Below are positions 61,453 through 64,000 of a DNA stretch of 64,000 nucleotides, one piece after another (within the stretch, counting starts at the first letter, position 1; each line of letters begins with the position of its first letter). Below the pieces are notes generated by a model. It was given only the letters and a program-made list of their open reading frames with translations, did not search any database and was not told where the DNA came from. This DNA comes from Candidatus Heimdallarchaeota archaeon. Its GTDB lineage: Archaea > Asgardarchaeota > Heimdallarchaeia > JABLTI01. The DNA is taken from assembly GCA_019894765.1 (NCBI GenBank), contig JAGXNT010000054.1, forward strand, positions 1-64,000, in the 5' to 3' direction. The translations under genes were made by a program, and so were the position numbers.

Positions 61453-62469
61453 CTACTCTTCCTTCTTCTTTTCACGATATTTCTTAATACTATATACTGT
61501 CGCTTCAATAATAACAAAACCAATTATAAGATAAGAAAATGAAATACCAACTGATTGCCAATCTACAAGTTGACCGGAACCTTGGAAGATTTCACCAAAG
61601 AAAATAATGGGTTTCACAATTTTATATCTCGCATTACTTGAATAGGTTGATTGATCTTCTTGTCCATCAGGATCATAAAGAATAGAAGTGTTTCTAACAA
61701 GAAGTTGTTCCATGACTCCTTCTACTGTGAAATTCTGTGATTTCATAAATGTCCAACCATGAACATTGCTTGGTCTATGCATATCAGTTCCAGTTATCTT
61801 TCCAAATCCCCCAGTATTATTACACCAGGAATCTGAGTCATAATCATAAACCCATTCATTGACTAGTTCAATATAGTCTACTCCCCAAGCTAGTAGCTGT
61901 GCTCGTGTTGGGTGTTCTGGCATTATTGGCAGACTCCAAGGAATATGATCAACTACAACTAATCCTCCTTGTTCATGAGTGGCATTTATCGTAGCTTGAA
62001 TTTCCTCATCAGTGGGGTTTGATTGAGCTGGAACAAATTCCGAAATACCAATCAAGTTCATATGGATACGATCACTTGTCCACTCCATTCCTTGTATTAC
62101 AACAATTTGATCACGATATTTTTCAGCTATTTTAACCAGATTATTAGCATTCCACAGAGTATTATGATCTGTTAAAGCCATTGCATTGAATCCGTGAGCA
62201 ATATGCCAGAGAATGTTTTGTTCAATGGATAAAATACCATCTGAGTATTTTGTATGGCTATGTAGATCAAAAATAATGTTGAATTGAGATTCATTGTATG
62301 CTGGTTGTTTGAAAAAATTAAAGCTATCATTCGTATATCTAGTAGTTGATGGAGGATTATAGGCAATCAAAGTACTACTAATGATGAGAATTATTGAAAT
62401 GAAAAATATTATACTGAATCGAATGAGACTTGACTTAAGGTATAGTTTATTCAATCCATTTTCACCCAT
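61453..62469 (-). CDS. Membrane-tethered PHP-domain phosphoesterase
   Basis: 338 aa with a membrane anchor at about 15-37 and a second near 306-326, leaving the PHP domain between them outside the cytoplasm. Metal-binding motifs are intact: DLHSHTKYSDG (H70, H72), ALTDHNT, VIQGMEWTS, VVVDHIPW and GTDMHRPS. PHP enzymes hydrolyse phosphoester bonds with two or three metal ions. An extracellular, doubly anchored form points to processing of an exported phosphate-containing compound or glycan precursor. It is upstream of and coupled to the GHMP kinase gene. Confidence 0.85.
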   Translation of the reverse strand: MGENGLNKLYLKSSLIRFSIIFFISIILIISSTLIAYNPPSTTRYTNDSFNFFKQPAYNESQFNIIFDLHSHTKYSDGILSIEQNILWHIAHGFNAMALTDHNTLWNANNLVKIAEKYRDQIVVIQGMEWTSDRIHMNLIGISEFVPAQSNPTDEEIQATINATHEQGGLVVVDHIPWSLPIMPEHPTRAQLLAWGVDYIELVNEWVYDYDSDSWCNNTGGFGKITGTDMHRPSNVHGWTFMKSQNFTVEGVMEQLLVRNTSILYDPDGQEDQSTYSSNARYKIVKPIIFFGEIFQGSGQLVDWQSVGISFSYLIIGFVIIEATVYSIKKYREKKKEE

Positions 62470-62582
62470 TAATCATTCAGATATTGCATGAGATTAGTGT
62501 TTATTTTATTTTTAGTTGTTTTTATAGAAAATTTAAGGGAATATGGTTAGAAGTAAATACGAGCAGCATAGAGGAAACCAGA

Positions 62583-62996
62583 GTGAGTCACGAAGATGAA
62601 GATAAACCAATTTACAATCTTAGATTCTTCAGTAAGAAAATAGAAGACACAAAGGAGAATCCAGAAGATGTTTTGAATTGGAAAAAAGCAAATTTAAGTG
62701 CTTATCTTCGGGGAGTTTTTGATGGTCAGGGGGTTATTTTCTCCAGTGATAATGGAGACATGGTTCTTTCAATAAAACATTCTAGTTTAGGAAAATTAGA
62801 AATCTATCAAAAAGCCCTGCAAATGTTTTCTATCCATTCTTTCATCTATTATCCTCAAGAAGAAAATGAACTTTCTGCTTTGTATATTGTAGGAAAAAGA
62901 AATTTACGATTATTTAAAGATAGAATAGGTTTTGATTATCCGGAAGAAGCAGATATTTTCTTTAATTTCTGGAAAACTATGGATTGGGAAGATTAG
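62583..62996 (+). CDS. LAGLIDADG-derived protein with lost catalytic acid
   Basis: 137 aa from GTG 62583, which has GAGG about nine nucleotides upstream; the open frame extends back to 62484. Residues 37-137 match the LAGLIDADG homing-endonuclease fold: the LRGVFDGQG helix, a strand (MVLSIKHSS), LEIYQKALQMFSI, then LYIVGKRNLRLFKDRIGFDYPE. The motif should end DG[D/E]G, but the catalytic acid is Gln here, and only one motif is present, so DNA cleavage is unlikely. It is not inside another gene, nor within an intein. It is probably a domesticated DNA-binding protein. Confidence 0.75.
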   Translation: MSHEDEDKPIYNLRFFSKKIEDTKENPEDVLNWKKANLSAYLRGVFDGQGVIFSSDNGDMVLSIKHSSLGKLEIYQKALQMFSIHSFIYYPQEENELSALYIVGKRNLRLFKDRIGFDYPEEADIFFNFWKTMDWED

Positions 62997-63003
62997 TATT
63001 CAA

Positions 63004-63870
63004 TTAGTTTCTAATAAAATCAATAATTAAATCTACTATAATGTTAGCACCTACTGAATTTATGTGAATATGATCTACAAGTATGCTAAAACCATATTCT
63101 TCCGAGATTTTATCGAAACTTTTTCTTAAAAGGAAATGTTTAACAGCCGCTTTTTCTACGAGTCTTTTTCTATAGGGAAATATAGGACTAGATGGGTTTT
63201 GCTTCAAATACTCAACCATTTTCTCATTTACAGGCAAATAAGAAATCTTGTGTTTCTTAGCAATTTCTCGTATTGTTTTAGAGTAATCAATACCATGTTT
63301 GAAAGCTTTGCTAGAAGTCTCTTCGCCTATTAATGGAATTGAGCATAGAGCGATTTTTGCTACAGTTTTTTCTTTTAACTTCAAGATAATTTTTTCAAGA
63401 TTTTCTATAAACCATTTTTTATCAAGTTCTCTTGGAAGTTTCAATAATTTAGCTGATCTTTTACTTTGAGGATAATTTAATTCGCAATTAACATCATTTG
63501 TTCCAATTAGAATAGTTAGAAAATCTGGTTTACAAGCTATAACACCATCTAAGCGTTGGAGAACATTGTAAGCTAAATCAGCATTCATGCCAGCATTGAT
63601 GTAATCATATTTTTCACCAAGTTTTTTCCTAATCAATTTTATATAATTCACACTAATATTACCATGAGTTAGACTGTCACCTACGAAGGCTATTCGTGTC
63701 TTCTCTGAAGTTTTTCGTTTCCTTTTCATCTTTCTTACATAATTATATGGATTATCTCTTGGATAATGATAAATTCTCCACATAACGTAACAATAGTAAG
63801 TTAAGTATAAAACACCCAGAAGCAGTATAATTCCAAATACACTTATCAATGCTAAATAAGCTGCTTTCAA
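63004..63870 (-). CDS. Membrane-anchored SGNH/GDSL hydrolase
   Basis: 288 aa from TTG 63870, with GGGAG eight nucleotides upstream. One N-terminal anchor (about 5-27) and a basic stretch (KMKRKRKTSEKTR) precede the SGNH core: block I FVGDSLTHG with nucleophile S66, block II INAGMN, block III IGTNDVN near 127, and block V DHIH (D266, H269). Such enzymes are esterases acting on acyl groups of lipids, sugars or peptides. The topology puts the domain in the cytoplasm if the basic segment stays inside. It is convergent with the LAGLIDADG-derived gene, 7 bp apart. Confidence 0.88.
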   Translation of the reverse strand: MKAAYLALISVFGIILLLGVLYLTYYCYVMWRIYHYPRDNPYNYVRKMKRKRKTSEKTRIAFVGDSLTHGNISVNYIKLIRKKLGEKYDYINAGMNADLAYNVLQRLDGVIACKPDFLTILIGTNDVNCELNYPQSKRSAKLLKLPRELDKKWFIENLEKIILKLKEKTVAKIALCSIPLIGEETSSKAFKHGIDYSKTIREIAKKHKISYLPVNEKMVEYLKQNPSSPIFPYRKRLVEKAAVKHFLLRKSFDKISEEYGFSILVDHIHINSVGANIIVDLIIDFIRN

Positions 63871-64000
63871 TTTTTAATCTCCCACGATAAATTACAAATT
63901 CTATTATCCGAGATTATTTCTTATATATTTTGTTTAAAACAATCAAACTCATTCAACAGAAGAAGCTAAAGCTTTAGTGGTTAAAGTAATTTCTAAATCA
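63871..64000. other. Window edge, promoter region
   Basis: AT-rich sequence with a TATA-like TTATATATTTTG near 63921-63932. A short plus-strand frame (opening at 63938, possible GTG at 63977) runs off the edge and encodes TEEAKALVVKVISKS. It could begin another gene, but it is too short to support. Confidence 0.25.

Noticed and set aside
62484..62582. In-frame upstream extension of the LAGLIDADG-derived gene
   Set aside because: It lies in the divergent promoter, has no ribosome-binding site, and the encoded hydrophobic stretch is unlike a conserved domain; GTG 62583 with GAGG is preferred.
63938..64000. Start of another plus-strand gene at the window edge
   Set aside because: Only about 20 codons are visible and no ATG or ribosome-binding site can be tied to it.
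1..64000. CRISPR arrays, insertion sequences, prophage or rRNA/tRNA genes
   Set aside because: No regularly spaced repeats, transposase or integrase genes, or structural RNA signatures were found on reading both strands.

Overview
The window reads as a low-GC archaeal chromosome segment, most plausibly from an Asgard archaeon (Heimdallarchaeia-like), though the lineage is inferred. Archaeal signs are the RNA polymerase subunit Rpo10 (RpoN), an archaeal-type asparaginyl-tRNA synthetase, an AglB/STT3 oligosaccharyltransferase, a TrmJ methyltransferase, TATA-box promoters with short or absent leaders, Shine-Dalgarno sites of the GGTGAT/GGAGG type, and frequent TTG/GTG starts. The Asgard suggestion rests on weaker signs: a longin-like domain fused to a 7TM protein, a UFSP2/MPN-like protein, an FLVCR-like transporter and eukaryote-like sulfotransferase. 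No rRNA, tRNA, CRISPR array, insertion sequence or phage module was found.

Layout. 1-7 kb: a cysteine-rich mini-protein, membrane and serine-hydrolase genes, and a 7TM-longin-methyltransferase fusion whose methyltransferase domain has a free-standing paralogue nearby. 7-11 kb: threonine dehydrogenase, a putative UFSP2-like protein, pyruvate kinase and a TPR protein. 11-17 kb: a LVIVD-propeller surface protein, a polytopic protein, DegV, DUF1295 and an ADP-forming acyl-CoA synthetase ATP-grasp subunit. 17-20 kb: information genes (asnS, NUDIX, rpoN) and two small proteins. 20-31 kb: DUF998-like, DUF89, aglB, and a divergent module of zinc-ribbon/coiled-coil/multi-membrane proteins followed by a small winged-helix regulator with a perfect palindrome at its promoter. 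31-38 kb: B12/radical SAM, DUF1028, trmJ, zinc-ribbon proteins, an MFS transporter and threonine dehydratase. 38-46 kb: a cysteine-cluster membrane operon, sulfotransferase, SPASM radical SAM, an E2-like acyltransferase and two VOC proteins. 46-51 kb: a UbiA prenyltransferase and a two-gene ATP-citrate lyase operon. 51-60 kb: a beta-helix surface protein, a duplicated membrane/winged-helix/zinc-ribbon protein, an apparently autoregulated ribbon-helix-helix gene, an acetolactate-synthase-like enzyme and a KARI-like protein lacking catalytic residues. 60-64 kb: a GHMP sugar kinase, a membrane-tethered PHP phosphoesterase, a LAGLIDADG-derived protein with a lost catalytic acid, and a membrane SGNH hydrolase.

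Functionally the window mixes central carbon enzymes (pyruvate kinase, ATP-citrate lyase, ADP-forming acyl-CoA synthetase, threonine catabolism), which together point to acetyl-CoA/pyruvate interconversion, with cell-envelope functions (N-glycosylation, prenyl transfer, surface beta-helix and propeller proteins). Several lineage-specific membrane proteins couple zinc ribbons, winged helices or methyltransferases to many membrane spans. These look like signalling or membrane-organisation devices and are the least explained part of the window. Three or four genes too short for routine gene calling were found by reading intergenic sequence together with ribosome-binding sites.
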